From Micromonospora tulbaghiae (GTDB taxonomy: Bacteria; Actinomycetota; Actinomycetes; Mycobacteriales; Micromonosporaceae): 64,000 nucleotides of DNA. Both the position numbers and the translations under genes were made by a program. Each line of letters starts with the position of its first letter. The stretch's first letter is position 1. Shown here piece by piece: positions 44,661 through 52,269 of the stretch. The stretch is taken from assembly GCF_900091605.1 (NCBI RefSeq), contig NZ_FMCQ01000001.1:372001-436000 (forward strand), read 5' to 3'. The notes under the pieces are model-generated. The model saw only the letters and a list, made by a program, of their open reading frames with translations, did no database searches and was not told the DNA's origin.

Positions 44661-45692
44661 ATGACCGACAGCCGAGCCACCGAACCAGTGCCGGACCCCG
44701 GCTACGAGCCGCCCACCTCGCCGGCCGGCGGCGACCCGGAGCCGGACGTCCTGCTCGACGTGCCGGAGCTGACCGTCGACGAGATCCGGCTCACGGTCGA
44801 CGGGCTCGACGCCGACCTGTCGCTGCGCGCCCGGCTGGCCAACCTGCTCCAGCTCGACGCCGGCGTCCGGGTGCACCTGGAGGGCGTCGAGCTGGACATC
44901 ACCGGGGTGCGCGCCGAGGCGCTGCTCAAGGTGCGGCTGGAGAAGCTGGTGCAGATCCTGGACCGGGCGCTGACCACCATCGACCGCAACCCGCAGCTGA
45001 TCGACGCGCTGGCCCGCTCGGCCGGGGTCGCCCTGGAGGACGTGCACCGTGTCGCCGCGCCGGTGGTGGACCAGACCGGACGTACGGTGGCCGCGGCCGG
45101 CGAGGTGGTCGGGCGCACCGCTCCGGCGGTGGTCGACCGGGCGGCGCCGGCGGCCGGTGAGGTGGTCGACCGGGCTGGCCCTGCGGTGTCCGGCCCGATC
45201 GAGGCACCCGAACCGCCCCAGCGCCCGGCCCGGACGGAGTCGCCACCGGCGGCCGGTGGCGATCGCGAGAAGCCCTCGCCGGCAGCCGGCACCCGGCGCC
45301 CGGCAACGCCACCGTCGTCCAGCGGCGATCGGCCGAAGCCGTCACCGGCGCCCGGTGCCGGGCGGACCGAGCCGTCGCCCAATGCCGGGCGGACCGAGCC
45401 GCCCAGTGCCGGACGGGCGGAGCCGTCACCGTCGTCCGGCGCCGGGCGGGAGGGGAAGGCGCAGTCCGAGCGTGCCGCCGGATCGGGGCCGGACGCCGGC
45501 GAGGGCTCGTCGGCCGACCGGTCCGGGGAGAAGAAGCGCGGCTCGGAGCGAACCGGCCAGCCGGCGAGCGCCGCCGCCGAGGCGGCACAGCTGGCGGGGC
45601 AGGCCGGACAGGCACTCCGGCAGGCGGGCCGAAGCGTCTGGGAGGCGATCCAGGGCAGCCCCGGCCAGAACCGCCGCCCTCCCAAACCCTGA
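44661..45692 (+). CDS. Actinobacterial protein with conserved beta-rich N-domain and Pro/Ser-rich tail
   Basis: A 343-residue protein with ATG 44661 after GGGAGAGCGGGGAG. Residues 30-115 (LLDVPELTVDEIRLTVDGLD, LNLLQLDAG-type segment, VELDITGVRAEALLKVRLEKL, LTTIDRNPQLID) resemble a conserved actinobacterial domain of unknown function. The rest is low complexity: repeats of Ser-Pro, Gly-Arg-Thr-Glu and Ala-rich blocks, ending in a Gln/Ala helix. No signal is found. It is followed by dispersed palindrome copy 3. Confidence 0.75.
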   Translation: MTDSRATEPVPDPGYEPPTSPAGGDPEPDVLLDVPELTVDEIRLTVDGLDADLSLRARLANLLQLDAGVRVHLEGVELDITGVRAEALLKVRLEKLVQILDRALTTIDRNPQLIDALARSAGVALEDVHRVAAPVVDQTGRTVAAAGEVVGRTAPAVVDRAAPAAGEVVDRAGPAVSGPIEAPEPPQRPARTESPPAAGGDREKPSPAAGTRRPATPPSSSGDRPKPSPAPGAGRTEPSPNAGRTEPPSAGRAEPSPSSGAGREGKAQSERAAGSGPDAGEGSSADRSGEKKRGSERTGQPASAAAEAAQLAGQAGQALRQAGRSVWEAIQGSPGQNRRPPKP

Positions 45693-45752
45693 CCGCTCGC
45701 CGCCCGGCCCTCGCCCCGGCCCGGCCCTCGCCCCGCCCCACCCGCACTCCGT

Positions 45753-45809
45753 TGATCAAGGAGTTTGTGTCCGGTTCACCGGCTCCCGATGACACAAACT
45801 CCTTGATCA
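45753..45809. repeat. Dispersed palindromic repeat, copy 3 (GATCAAGGAGTTTG type)
   Basis: Perfect 19-base arms TGATCAAGGAGTTTGTGTC (45753-45771) and its complement (45791-45809) flank a 19-base loop, between convergent genes. The arm is identical to copy 1 through TGATCAAGGAGTTTGTGT. Confidence 0.88.
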
Positions 45810-45840
45810 CCGAGGCGGGGCGGTCGAGCAGGGGAGAGCG

Positions 45841-46221
45841 TCACGTAAGTGGGCGGTCGTCCGGACCGGCCGAGGTGGAGGTCGGTGCCGTCTGCTGGTG
45901 GCGGCGGAGCAGCTCCTGGAGGGCGGCGATCTCGGAGTGCAGGGCCTGGCGTCCCTCCCGGGTGATCCGGATCCACGTCCGTGGACGACGTCCGTGGTAA
46001 CCCTTCTCCACCTCGATCAGGCGTGCCTCTTCCAGCACAGTGAGGTGCCGGGACAGGTTGCCCGCGGTGAGTTCGAGGGCCTCCCGGAGATAGGCCACCT
46101 CCACCCGCTCGCCTTCGGCGGCGATGGTCAGGATGCCGAGCCGGTGCCGTTGGTGGACCGTGTCGTCGAGGCCGTTCGTCGGGAATGGCCCGCTCGCGCG
46201 AGGATCGTCCACGGTGCTCAC
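45841..46221 (-). CDS. Winged-helix (ArsR/MarR-like) transcriptional regulator
   Basis: A 126-residue DNA-binding protein: VHQRHRLGILTIAAEGERVE, YLREALELTAGNLSRHLTVLEE (recognition helix), then IEVEKGYHGRRPRTWIRITREG. This is the pattern of the transcriptional-regulator family whose genes sit next to small membrane proteins. GTG 46221 starts two bases after the partner gene stop, so the pair is coupled. The palindrome TAGGTTTGC-ATC-GCAAACCTA (47006-47026) upstream of the partner is a likely autoregulatory site. Confidence 0.88.
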   Translation of the reverse strand: MSTVDDPRASGPFPTNGLDDTVHQRHRLGILTIAAEGERVEVAYLREALELTAGNLSRHLTVLEEARLIEVEKGYHGRRPRTWIRITREGRQALHSEIAALQELLRRHQQTAPTSTSAGPDDRPLT

Positions 46222-46223
46222 GG

Positions 46224-46970
46224 TTACCGATTGTGCTGCTTCTTCGCGGCGGCGAGCGCCAGACCCCCGCCGATCAGCAGGATCGGTGCCGGGAGCATGG
46301 CGGCGAGCATGAAGCTGAACCGGGTCAGATCGCCGCTTTGCAGGTCGGAGATCTGGAACCAGGCGTTCACGGCGACGAGTACGACGGTGTAGAGACCGAC
46401 CACCACCCACAGGCTGCGGCTGCGTTCGAGGTGGGCGAGAACCGCCAGACCCACGGCGATCACGAGGTGCGGCAGCATGCCCCGGTTGGCGAGGCCGAGC
46501 AGCGGACCGGTCAGCCAACTGGTGCCGCTCGACAGGGGTGCGCTGGTGTTCAACAGCAGGAACTCCAGGACGATCGGAAGGGCGAGGCCGACGAGCGTGC
46601 CCGCGATGCCGGCGACGACGTACGCCCGGGTCGGGGTCTGGACGCCGGCTCGCCGGCCGTGCCAGCGGTACCAGGCCAGGCCGGCCAGATAGCCGCCGAC
46701 GAGCGCGACCAGCCAGTACCAGCCCAGAGCGGCCGACTTCTCCAGGAAGCCGCCGCCGAGACCGGTCAGTGCGGGGCCGTCGGACCCGGCGCGCAGCGGG
46801 GGTGGCTCCACCGACTCGACGTACAGCGGCGCGGCCGCCGCAATGAGCACCCCGAAGAGCAGGAGCGGAAGCCAGTACGCCTGACGAGCCGCCCGGGCCT
46901 GTCGGCGGAGTGTGGTCATCGAAGCGAGCAGTTCCTGAGCACTGTCCTCGCGGGGTGACTCGGACGGCAT
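46224..46970 (-). CDS. Multi-pass membrane protein, partner of the winged-helix regulator
   Basis: A 248-residue protein with a cytosolic helix (SMTTLRRQARAARQAYW) then about six membrane spans, among them WLPLLLFGVLIAAAAPLYV, YWLVALVGGYLAGLAWY, VVAGIAGTLVGLALPIVL and a final ILLIGGGLALAAA. No known transporter motif. The two-base gap to the regulator gene indicates one operon. Function unknown; such pairs may sense membrane state or drugs. Confidence 0.82.
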   Translation of the reverse strand: MPSESPREDSAQELLASMTTLRRQARAARQAYWLPLLLFGVLIAAAAPLYVESVEPPPLRAGSDGPALTGLGGGFLEKSAALGWYWLVALVGGYLAGLAWYRWHGRRAGVQTPTRAYVVAGIAGTLVGLALPIVLEFLLLNTSAPLSSGTSWLTGPLLGLANRGMLPHLVIAVGLAVLAHLERSRSLWVVVGLYTVVLVAVNAWFQISDLQSGDLTRFSFMLAAMLPAPILLIGGGLALAAAKKQHNR

Positions 46971-47005
46971 GGTTCCTCCCGGCAGCCGATGCGCTGTGAC
47001 CCAAA

Positions 47006-47026
47006 TAGGTTTGCATCGCAAACCTA
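47006..47026. promoter_or_regulatory. Palindromic operator candidate for the winged-helix regulator
   Basis: A perfect 9-base-arm palindrome TAGGTTTGC-ATC-GCAAACCTA lies 36 bases upstream of the membrane protein ATG, in an AT-richer spacer. It is the best operator candidate for the regulator encoded at the end of this operon. Confidence 0.65.
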
Positions 47027-47066
47027 ACAACGCAAGCGGCAGCGCTTGTTTCGACAGTTCTCTAGG

Positions 47067-47080
47067 TTGACAGACGTCAA
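47067..47080. promoter_or_regulatory. TTGAC palindrome overlapping the ArsI promoter
   Basis: TTGAC-AGAC-GTCAA is a perfect palindrome and also provides the -35 hexamer TTGACA. It lies 54 bases upstream of the ArsI-like ATG. ArsR-type repressors bind sites with similar TTGA/TCAA halves, so metal-responsive control is plausible. Confidence 0.5.
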
Positions 47081-47133
47081 AACAGAAGGCAAAGTTGGTC
47101 CTGATTCGACAAGCATCTAGACAGGGAGCTCAC

Positions 47134-47571
47134 ATGTCCCGCGTCCAGCTCGCCCTGCGCGTGTCCGACCTCGAAGGCTCCGTGGCCTTCTACAGCAAGC
47201 TGTTCGGCGTCGAGCCGGCCAAGCGTCGCCCCGGCTACGCCAACTTCGCGGTGGAGAACCCGCCGCTGAAGCTCGTACTCCTCGAAGGTGAGCCCGGCCT
47301 GCCGACGGTGATGGACCACCTCGGGGTCGAGGTGTCCACCACCGAGGAGGTCAACGCCGCGACCGGCCGGCTCACCGAGTCCGGCCTGATCACCCTGGAG
47401 GAGAACGACACCGAGTGCTGCTACGCGCTCCAGGACAAGGTCTGGGTACGCGGCCCCGGCGACGAGCCGTGGGAGGTCTACACGGTCAAGGCCGACTCGC
47501 CGCAGCTGGAGAAGGTGACCGAGAGCGCCTGCTGCGCCTCGGACACGGCGGCGCAGCCCGCCACCGTCTGA
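47134..47571 (+). CDS. ArsI/CadI family dioxygenase-like protein
   Basis: A 145-residue vicinal-oxygen-chelate protein: SRVQLALRVSDLEGSVAFYS, KLFGVEPAKRRPGYANFAVE, HLGVEVSTTEEV and CCYALQDKVWVRGPGDEPWE. His and Glu metal ligands and a Cys-Cys pair (ECCYAL) are in place, plus a further CC near the C-terminus (ESACCASD). In ArsI a Cys pair binds trivalent organoarsenic and Fe(II) cleaves the C-As bond. ATG 47134 follows AGGGAG. No other ars genes are adjacent. Confidence 0.85.
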   Translation: MSRVQLALRVSDLEGSVAFYSKLFGVEPAKRRPGYANFAVENPPLKLVLLEGEPGLPTVMDHLGVEVSTTEEVNAATGRLTESGLITLEENDTECCYALQDKVWVRGPGDEPWEVYTVKADSPQLEKVTESACCASDTAAQPATV

Positions 47572-47634
47572 CCCGGATACGGCAAGGATCCCCATCGGCG
47601 TGTCCGCCGGTGGGGATCCTGCCCGCCGGTTCAG

Positions 47635-48069
47635 CTACGCCGCGCGAGTGTCGAGCCCCTGGCGGGACCGGACCACGGCCGTGACCTCGACCTCGAGCAC
47701 AGCGCCCGGCAGGAAGAGCTTGCTGATCTCGACAGTCGTGCTCGCCGGCGGTGGTGTCCCCGGGAAGAGGCGGCGCCGGACGGCCGCGTACGCCGGAAGG
47801 TCGGCCAGGTCCGTCATGAACGTGCGGATGTGCAGCACGTCGTCGAAGCTCGCGCCGTGCGCCGCGAGCACGCCGCCCACGATCTCGAAGATCCGTTCGG
47901 CCTGGGCGCCGGGGTCTCCGGGGGCCACCACCTCGCCGTCGTCGTCGACGGCGACCTGTCCGGCGAGCATCAGCAGCGCGCCGCCGCCGACATCGATCCG
48001 GGCGACGTGCGCGAAGCGGTCGCCGAACGGGGCCGCGACGGATGCGGGGTTGTCCAGGGTGAGGCGCAT
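47635..48069 (-). CDS. RidA family protein
   Basis: A 144-residue RidA/YjgF-type protein, usually an enamine/imine deaminase. It shows VARIDVGGGALLMLAGQVAVD, QAERIFEIVGGVLAAHGASFDDVLHIRTFM and PASTTVEISKLFLPGAVLEVEV; the core arginine expected in the PPxRxTV motif is Ala (PPPASTTVE), so activity may differ from RidA itself. ATG 48069 overlaps the oxidoreductase stop by one base (TGATG). Confidence 0.88.
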   Translation of the reverse strand: MRLTLDNPASVAAPFGDRFAHVARIDVGGGALLMLAGQVAVDDDGEVVAPGDPGAQAERIFEIVGGVLAAHGASFDDVLHIRTFMTDLADLPAYAAVRRRLFPGTPPPASTTVEISKLFLPGAVLEVEVTAVVRSRQGLDTRAA

Positions 48070-48893
48070 CAGCATCCCTTCAGGTGTTCGGCTGAGACGA
48101 GGGAGGAGAGATCCGCGTCCTGGTCCGGCGCGGCCTGCATCAGGTCGAGGGCGGCCGCGAGCACGGGAGCCGGCACCGGGCGGCGCAGCGCCAGCCGCGC
48201 ATCCTTCGCCGCCAACGCGACTGCGAACGAGGCGCCCGGGGCGGTGACCCGCCCGACCGCGCCGGCAAGGGCCCCACGGCCGAGCACGTCGAGGGCGGTC
48301 TGCCTGTCGACACCGAGCGCCGCGGCGACAGTGAGCGCGTCGTGCAGCGCGGCGACAGCCGTGACCAGGCCCGTGTTCGCGACGAGTTTGACGGCGGCGC
48401 CTACGCCGATCGGACCGCAGTGACGGACCGAACCGAGTTGTTCGAGCACCGGAGCCGCCCTCTCCACGGCATCGGCGGAGCCGCCCGCGAAGATCGCCAG
48501 CGTGCCGGCCCGGGCGGCGTCGACGCTGCCGCCGACGGGGGCGTCGAGGAGTGAGACGCCCGCCGGAAGCCGGCCCGCCACTGCTCGGACTTCGTCCGGC
48601 CCGATCGTCGACATCTGCACCACGACCGTCCCGGGTCGGAGCGCGGTGGCGGCGCCGTCCGGCCCGAACAGCGCCGTCTCGACCGCGTCGGCGTCGGCGA
48701 GCATGACGACGACGACGTCGGCCCCGTCGACCGCGGCGGACGGGCTCGCGGCCACCGTGGCGCCGACCGCGGCGAGCGGCTCCGAACGCTCCGGGCTGCG
48801 ATTCCACACTCGGACCCGGTTGCCACCGGCCAGGAGGCGGTGCGCGATCGACGTACCCATGTGTCCTGTCCCGAGGACCGCGATGATCTTCAC
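48069..48893 (-). CDS. NAD(P)-dependent 3-hydroxyisobutyrate dehydrogenase-like oxidoreductase
   Basis: A 274-residue beta-hydroxyacid dehydrogenase. The Rossmann start IIAVLGTGHMGTSIAHRLLAGG with R in WNRSPERSEPL suggests NADP. LLDAPVGGSVDAARAGTLAI and the catalytic Lys helix GAAVKLVANTGL are typical. Imine-reductase-like members look similar, so an imine or ketone substrate is possible, in keeping with the coupled RidA gene. It is divergent from LysR, which probably controls it. Confidence 0.88.
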   Translation of the reverse strand: MKIIAVLGTGHMGTSIAHRLLAGGNRVRVWNRSPERSEPLAAVGATVAASPSAAVDGADVVVVMLADADAVETALFGPDGAATALRPGTVVVQMSTIGPDEVRAVAGRLPAGVSLLDAPVGGSVDAARAGTLAIFAGGSADAVERAAPVLEQLGSVRHCGPIGVGAAVKLVANTGLVTAVAALHDALTVAAALGVDRQTALDVLGRGALAGAVGRVTAPGASFAVALAAKDARLALRRPVPAPVLAAALDLMQAAPDQDADLSSLVSAEHLKGC

Positions 48894-48940
48894 GTCGTAA
48901 CGCTAGGCCGATGAAAGCAATGCGACCAACGAATGTCTCG

Positions 48941-48975
48941 CATGCCTGCCATGCGCGATTACCATGCCTGCCATG
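48941..48975. promoter_or_regulatory. Two 13-base direct repeats at the LysR start
   Basis: CATGCCTGCCATG occurs at 48941-48953 and 48963-48975, 22 bases apart (about two helical turns). The second copy contains both possible LysR start codons (48964 and 48973). They probably are LysR binding sites for self-repression and control of the divergent operon. Confidence 0.6.
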
Positions 48976-49869
48976 GAGACTCAGCTGCTGGAGGTGTTCC
49001 GCACCGTCGCGCGGCACGGCTCGATCACGACCGCCGCCCGCGCCCTCAGCTTCACCCAGTCGGCTGTCTCCCGGCAGATCGCCGCGCTCGAGGCCGACAT
49101 CGGCGCTCGGCTCTTCGACCGGCTGCCCCGCGGCGTCGCCCTCACCGAGGAGGGACGAGAGTTGCTCCCGCACGCCGAGGCGGTCCTCGACCGGCTCGCC
49201 GCGGCCCGGCGTGACCTCGACGGCCTGCGCGGGCTCGGCCGAGGGCGGCTGCGCGTAGGTGCCTTCCCGACCGCTGTCGCGGCTCTCGTACCCCGGGCGA
49301 TGGCGTCGTTCCGCTCGGCCTACCCCGAGATCTCGCTGTCGCTGGTCGAGGGCGTGACGCCGCGGCTGCTGGAGCGCCTGCTCACGGAGGAGGCGGATGT
49401 GGCAGTGGTCAGCACCTCGCCCACGGGCGAGCTGGACCGCGAACGATTCGAACTGCGACATCTGCTCGACGAGCGGCTCCTGGTCGCGGTCGCCCGTGAC
49501 CACCGGCTCGCACGCCGCCGCTCGGTGCGCCTGGCGGACCTCGCCCAGGACGCGTTCGTCGTGGGCTCGGCCACCGCGGAGAACAGCCTGCTCCGCGCAA
49601 GCCTGCCCAGCGGCTTCTCGCCGCGCATCGACATCGTCGCGGCCGAGTGGACCGGCAAGCTGGGATGCGTCGCCGCCGGGCTGGGGGTGGCTCTGGTTCC
49701 GGCCCTGGCGGTACGCGGAACCCCGCCGGACATCGCCCTGCTACGCCTGCATCCCGACGACGAGTCGGTACGGCAGGTATTCGCGGCAACCGTGCGGGGC
49801 AGGACGTCGCCGCCGGCGGTCACGCAATTTGTCGAGCATCTGCGGGCGGAGGCGGCTCGTCTGGGCTGA
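48964..49869 (+). CDS. LysR family transcriptional regulator
   Basis: A 301-residue LysR regulator. The N-terminal winged helix has LLEVFRTVARHGSITTAARAL and SFTQSAVSRQIAALEADIGARLF; the C-terminal substrate domain is GRLRVGAFPTAVAALVPRAM onwards. It is divergent from the oxidoreductase-RidA pair, whose product may be its effector. ATG 48973 (METQLL) is an alternative start with similar support. The direct repeats lie over the start. Confidence 0.94.
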   Translation: MPAMETQLLEVFRTVARHGSITTAARALSFTQSAVSRQIAALEADIGARLFDRLPRGVALTEEGRELLPHAEAVLDRLAAARRDLDGLRGLGRGRLRVGAFPTAVAALVPRAMASFRSAYPEISLSLVEGVTPRLLERLLTEEADVAVVSTSPTGELDRERFELRHLLDERLLVAVARDHRLARRRSVRLADLAQDAFVVGSATAENSLLRASLPSGFSPRIDIVAAEWTGKLGCVAAGLGVALVPALAVRGTPPDIALLRLHPDDESVRQVFAATVRGRTSPPAVTQFVEHLRAEAARLG

Positions 49870-49983
49870 TCACCTCACGTCAGCCGCGACCGGACCGGAC
49901 AGACGGGCTTGCCGGGGTGAAAAGCAGAACGCCGACCTGCGTCTCCGCTGGTCGGCGTTCCTGTAGCCCGGCGAAAGGCTATG

Positions 49984-50057
49984 TGGCCAGGGGCGGGGTC
50001 GAACCGCCGACCTTCCGATTTTCAGTCGGACGCTCGTACCAACTGAGCTACCTGGCC
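49984..50057 (-). tRNA. tRNA-Phe (GAA)
   Basis: The minus strand folds as a cloverleaf: acceptor GGCCAGG/CCTGGCC, D-arm GCTCAGTTGGTA, anticodon loop CTGAAAATC with GAA, and T-arm GGTTCGACC. Discriminator A; the 3' CCA is not encoded. Confidence 0.95.
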
Positions 50058-50133
50058 GTGCTGCTCGGCACATGCTACCGCACGGGCCGATACGCAGAAC
50101 GCCGCGCATGGAGCTGCGCGGCGTCAGCGCTTG

Positions 50134-50207
50134 CGGTCCTGACGGGACTTGAACCCGCGACCTCCGCCTTGACAGGGCGGCGAGCACTCCAACTGCTCCA
50201 CAGGACC
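50134..50207 (-). tRNA. tRNA-Asp (GTC)
   Basis: Minus strand: acceptor GGTCCTG/CAGGACC, D-arm GAGCAGTTGG, anticodon stem-loop with CTGTCAA (GTC), and T-arm GGGTTCAAGTCCC. Discriminator G; CCA not encoded. Confidence 0.95.
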
Positions 50208-50240
50208 TGGCTGGTGTTGCATCCGGCGCGAGCCGGACCG

Positions 50241-50313
50241 TGCCCCCAACGGGATTCGAACCCGTGCTACCGCCTTGAAAGGGCGACGTCCTGGGCCGCT
50301 AGACGATGAGGGC
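50241..50313 (-). tRNA. tRNA-Glu (TTC)
   Basis: Minus strand: acceptor GCCCTCA/TGGGGGC, D-arm GTCTAGCGGCC, anticodon loop CTTTCAA (TTC), T-arm GGGTTCGAATCCC. Discriminator A. The Glu-Asp-Phe order is common in actinomycetes. Confidence 0.95.
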
Positions 50314-50456
50314 GGCCCCGCCATCATTGCACACTCGCAACTTCAAGCGGACTTGCTCCCATCCGGCCCCGCCGGAGGCAGGAGAAGCATATGTCATGCC
50401 TGCGCGGACGACCAAACCGGTATCGGCATGACCGCCGGGCCGGGAAAAACCGCAGG

Positions 50457-51245
50457 TCAGCGCGGTAGGGCGATGCCGAACCTCCGCTTCAGGTCCGGAA
50501 TCAGGTGCCGGCAGGCAGCCATCGTCTGGGCCCGGTCGCCGCCCGCGTCGTGCATCAGCACGACCGAGCCGTGCCGGGTGGCGCCCTTCACCCGCTTGAT
50601 GATCGTCTTCGCCGGTGGGTGGTCCCAGTCCTGCGGGTCGACGCTCCAGTGCAGCGGGCGCAGGCCCATCTGCCTGGCGATCGTGACCTCCTCGGCCGTC
50701 CAGCGGCCGCCGGGCTGGCGGAACCAGGTGATCGGCGCCTTGGGCGCGGCGGCGTGGATGGCCTCGTTCGTCCGTTCCAGGTCGGCCCGGATCTCGGCGG
50801 CGGACCGCCGGCCGAGGTTCACGTCGTGGTGCCAGCTGTGGTTGCAGAGCTGGTGACCTTCGCGGACGATCCGGGCGACCAGCTCCGGGTAGCGCTTGGC
50901 CTGCTGGCCGACGACGCAGAAAGTGGCCTTCACGCGGGCTGCCCGGAGCTGGGCCAGGATCTGCGGGGTGTAGCGGGGATCCGGTCCGTCGTCGAAGGTG
51001 AGCGCCACGCCGCCGCTCCCGCTGGCCCGGTGCAGGCCCGCCGGCAGCTTCTTCGGCACCGGGCGCAGCTTCGGCTTCGCGGGAGTGGTGTGGGTCGGTG
51101 AGGGCTTCGTCACCGGCGTCGGTGAGGGTGACGCCGAGGCCGACGGCGGTGCGGCGGCCTTTTCGGGTGACTTGCCGGCTTCGCCGCAGCCGGTGACGAG
51201 GAGCACCAGGCCCAGGGCGAGCACCGACAGGGCGCGTGGACGCAT
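50457..51245 (-). CDS. Polysaccharide deacetylase lipoprotein
   Basis: A 262-residue NodB-family deacetylase. The signal ends at lipobox LVTGC, and a Ser/Thr/Pro/Lys-rich spacer of about 45 residues follows. The catalytic motif GVALTFDDGPD and metal His pair NHSWHH are present, with later RQPGGRW and SVDPQDWDHP motifs. It probably removes acetyl groups from peptidoglycan or another envelope glycan. It is 76 bases from the end of the merR gene, which lies on the same strand upstream. Confidence 0.93.
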   Translation of the reverse strand: MRPRALSVLALGLVLLVTGCGEAGKSPEKAAAPPSASASPSPTPVTKPSPTHTTPAKPKLRPVPKKLPAGLHRASGSGGVALTFDDGPDPRYTPQILAQLRAARVKATFCVVGQQAKRYPELVARIVREGHQLCNHSWHHDVNLGRRSAAEIRADLERTNEAIHAAAPKAPITWFRQPGGRWTAEEVTIARQMGLRPLHWSVDPQDWDHPPAKTIIKRVKGATRHGSVVLMHDAGGDRAQTMAACRHLIPDLKRRFGIALPR

Positions 51246-51321
51246 TCGTCGCTCCCGGAGGGGTCGGGGTCAGACGGACTTTCCGACCGTAGTGGACGCC
51301 GACCCGGAACGGGAGAGGGGT

Positions 51322-52269
51322 TCAGCTCGTCGTCGACTGGTCCAGCGAGTCCCGTACCGCCACGGCCAGCGACAACGCCTCGGCCAGATCCACCGGCCGG
51401 ACCACCCCGGCCGGCAGCGAGTCGGCCCGCCAGCCGGGCCCGGCCGCAAGCACCAGAAGCGGCCGGCGCGGGACGGTCAGCAGCGCGGTGAGCTGGCACG
51501 GGTCGGCTGTGGCGCGGGTGTGCGACCAGAGCACCACGGCCGCCGGACCGGTCCGGTTGACCGCCTCCACCAGGGCGGGCACCGGCACCCGGGCCCCGAG
51601 CATGCGATAACTCACACCGGCCTCGGCCAGTGCGGCGGCGAGCGCCTCCAGCGGCAGCGAGTGCTGCTCCTCGTCGGCGCAGGAGAGCAGGATCCGGGGC
51701 GGCCCCGTGGTCGGGTGGGCCCGGGCCACCGTGGCGAACGCCACCGAGACGCACCGAGACATGAGGTGTTCCACCTCGATCAGCGCGGAGGTGGCGGCAT
51801 GCCGCTCCCCGATGCCGGCGAGCACCGGCCGCAGCAGCCCTTCCCAGGTCGCCACCACCCCGTCGGTGGCGAGCGCGTCAGTGATGGTCCGGCCGATGGT
51901 CACCGAGTCCAGACGCATCGCGGCACGGGCCAGGCCGCGCGCCGCAGGCCCGGCCCGGCCGACCGGGATGGCGGCGCCGCCGCCGTCGCGTACCGTCGAG
52001 GCCCTTGCCTTGAGGCCGAGCCGCTCCGGAGGCAGCACGGCCGGCGTCTGCCGGGCCCAGCGGGCGGCCTCCGCGGGCGCGACCCCCTCGGCGGTCAGCC
52101 GACGCATGATCTCCAGCCGTGCGAGATCGGCCGGCGTGTAACGCCTGTGGTGGCCCGGTACGTGCTCGCTGGGACCGAGACCGTAGCGCTGGTGCCAGGT
52201 ACGCAGCGTGGTGACCGCCACGCCCAGTCGGCGTGCGACGGCCCCCGCGCTCAGCGCCTCATCGGCCAC
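51322..52269 (-). CDS. MerR-family regulator with B12-binding-like domain (CarH/LitR-like)
   Basis: A 315-residue protein: N-terminal MerR domain (GAVARRLGVAVTTLRTWHQR, YGLGPSEHVPGHHRRY) then a helical cap with VEHLMSRCV and a Rossmann-like domain with CADEEQHSLP. The paired Glu-His in EHLMS and the His in EEQH correspond to residues that hold adenosylcobalamin in light-sensing CarH; the usual Gly after QHxx is Pro here. It is the last gene of the crtE-crtI-idi-merR unit, overlapping idi by 11 bases. It likely represses the carotenoid genes in the dark; cobalamin use is inferred. Confidence 0.85.
   Translation of the reverse strand: MADEALSAGAVARRLGVAVTTLRTWHQRYGLGPSEHVPGHHRRYTPADLARLEIMRRLTAEGVAPAEAARWARQTPAVLPPERLGLKARASTVRDGGGAAIPVGRAGPAARGLARAAMRLDSVTIGRTITDALATDGVVATWEGLLRPVLAGIGERHAATSALIEVEHLMSRCVSVAFATVARAHPTTGPPRILLSCADEEQHSLPLEALAAALAEAGVSYRMLGARVPVPALVEAVNRTGPAAVVLWSHTRATADPCQLTALLTVPRRPLLVLAAGPGWRADSLPAGVVRPVDLAEALSLAVAVRDSLDQSTTS

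Noticed and set aside
49984..50313. Integration site or prophage edge at the tRNAs
   Set aside because: No integrase, no duplicated tRNA 3' end; flanking genes are ordinary.
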